A stretch of DNA of 64,000 bases from NCBI RefSeq assembly GCF_019649055.1, contig NW_026570284.1:744001-808000 (forward strand), in the 5' to 3' direction. Shown here in pieces: positions 63,891-64,000 of the stretch. Each line of letters starts with the position of its first letter. Position 1 is the stretch's first letter. Both the position numbers and the translations under genes were made by a program. Source of the stretch: Paramacrobiotus metropolitanus. Its lineage: Eukaryota; Tardigrada; Eutardigrada; Parachela; Macrobiotidae. The notes below the pieces were generated by a model. It saw nothing but the letters and a program-made list of their open reading frames with translations. It did not search any database and was not told the DNA's origin.

Positions 63891-64000
63891 TTAGTCTGCC
63901 AAGTATTTGTCCAACATGTGCAGAGATAATGGACTTAGCAGCGACACATCCATTTCCTTCAGGTCAACGCCATTCCAACACTGTGGCTGTCCGTCAAAGC
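63891..64000 (-). CDS. 3' end of a second Tudor/F-box-like family member (cut by the window edge)
   Basis: A minus-strand frame enters at 64000 and ends with TAA at 63891-63893, giving 36 codons: FDGQPQCWNGVDLKEMDVSL, then a Leu-rich end. It aligns along its length with the last exon of the gene at 56850-60251 (GNPQRWDNVDMRQLDLSSMN), including the spaced Trp, Val-Asp and Leu-Asp. So the next gene to the right is a tandem paralog on the same strand. Only its final exon is inside the window. Confidence 0.75.
   Translation of the reverse strand, partial: FDGQPQCWNGVDLKEMDVSLLSPLSLHMLDKYLAD

Noticed and set aside
1-64000. CRISPR array, bacterial operons or rRNA genes
   Set aside because: No regularly spaced direct repeats, no prokaryotic gene layout and no rRNA-like blocks seen; the intron-rich structure is eukaryotic.

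Overview
This window is eukaryotic nuclear DNA from an invertebrate animal. The genes are intron-rich (introns mostly 50-500 bp, standard GT-AG), the intergenic DNA is AT-rich, and the recognisable proteins are metazoan: SEC24, DCAKD, HADH, HGSNAT, ANKHD1/MASK and a ZCCHC7-like protein. A divergent Tudor-like/F-box-like family at the right end resembles, from memory only, a family expanded in tardigrades (Hypsibius, Ramazzottius). I therefore infer a tardigrade, with moderate confidence. Exon joins below were read by hand from splice sites and checked for phase.

Layout. 0.2-8.7 kb (+): two tandem BTB-BACK paralogs with identical six-exon structure. Intron 2 of the first is swollen by a 2.2-kb stretch bounded by 30-bp perfect inverted repeats that holds a non-LTR retrotransposon endonuclease fragment. 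9.2-14.9 kb (-): SEC24A/B, the COPII cargo adaptor, 12 coding exons. 16.3-17.6 kb (-): DCAKD. 18.3-20.6 kb (+): mitochondrial HADH, head-to-head with DCAKD. 20.6-26.95 kb: no gene that I can support. 26.96-31.0 kb (-): HGSNAT, 9 exons. 32.6-46.9 kb (-): MASK/ANKHD1 with two ankyrin blocks and a KH domain in 23 exons; a small same-strand gene of unknown function lies in one of its introns. 49.7-52.2 kb (-): a ZCCHC7-like zinc-knuckle protein. 53.2-56.2 kb (-): exons of an unrecognised gene or genes, the last ending in a CAAX box. 56.85-60.25 kb (-): a Tudor-like/F-box-like gene, and at the right edge the 3' end of a second family member. 60.3-63.9 kb: mostly empty, with a MITE-like hairpin.

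The conserved genes are unrelated housekeeping functions: secretory transport, CoA synthesis, fatty-acid oxidation, lysosomal heparan sulfate breakdown, RNA binding and RNA surveillance. The accessory content is two lineage-expanded families (BTB-BACK and Tudor/F-box), mobile-element debris, and several loci whose reading frame breaks by one or two bases. Those breaks may be assembly indels, missed introns or real decay; the sequence alone does not decide.
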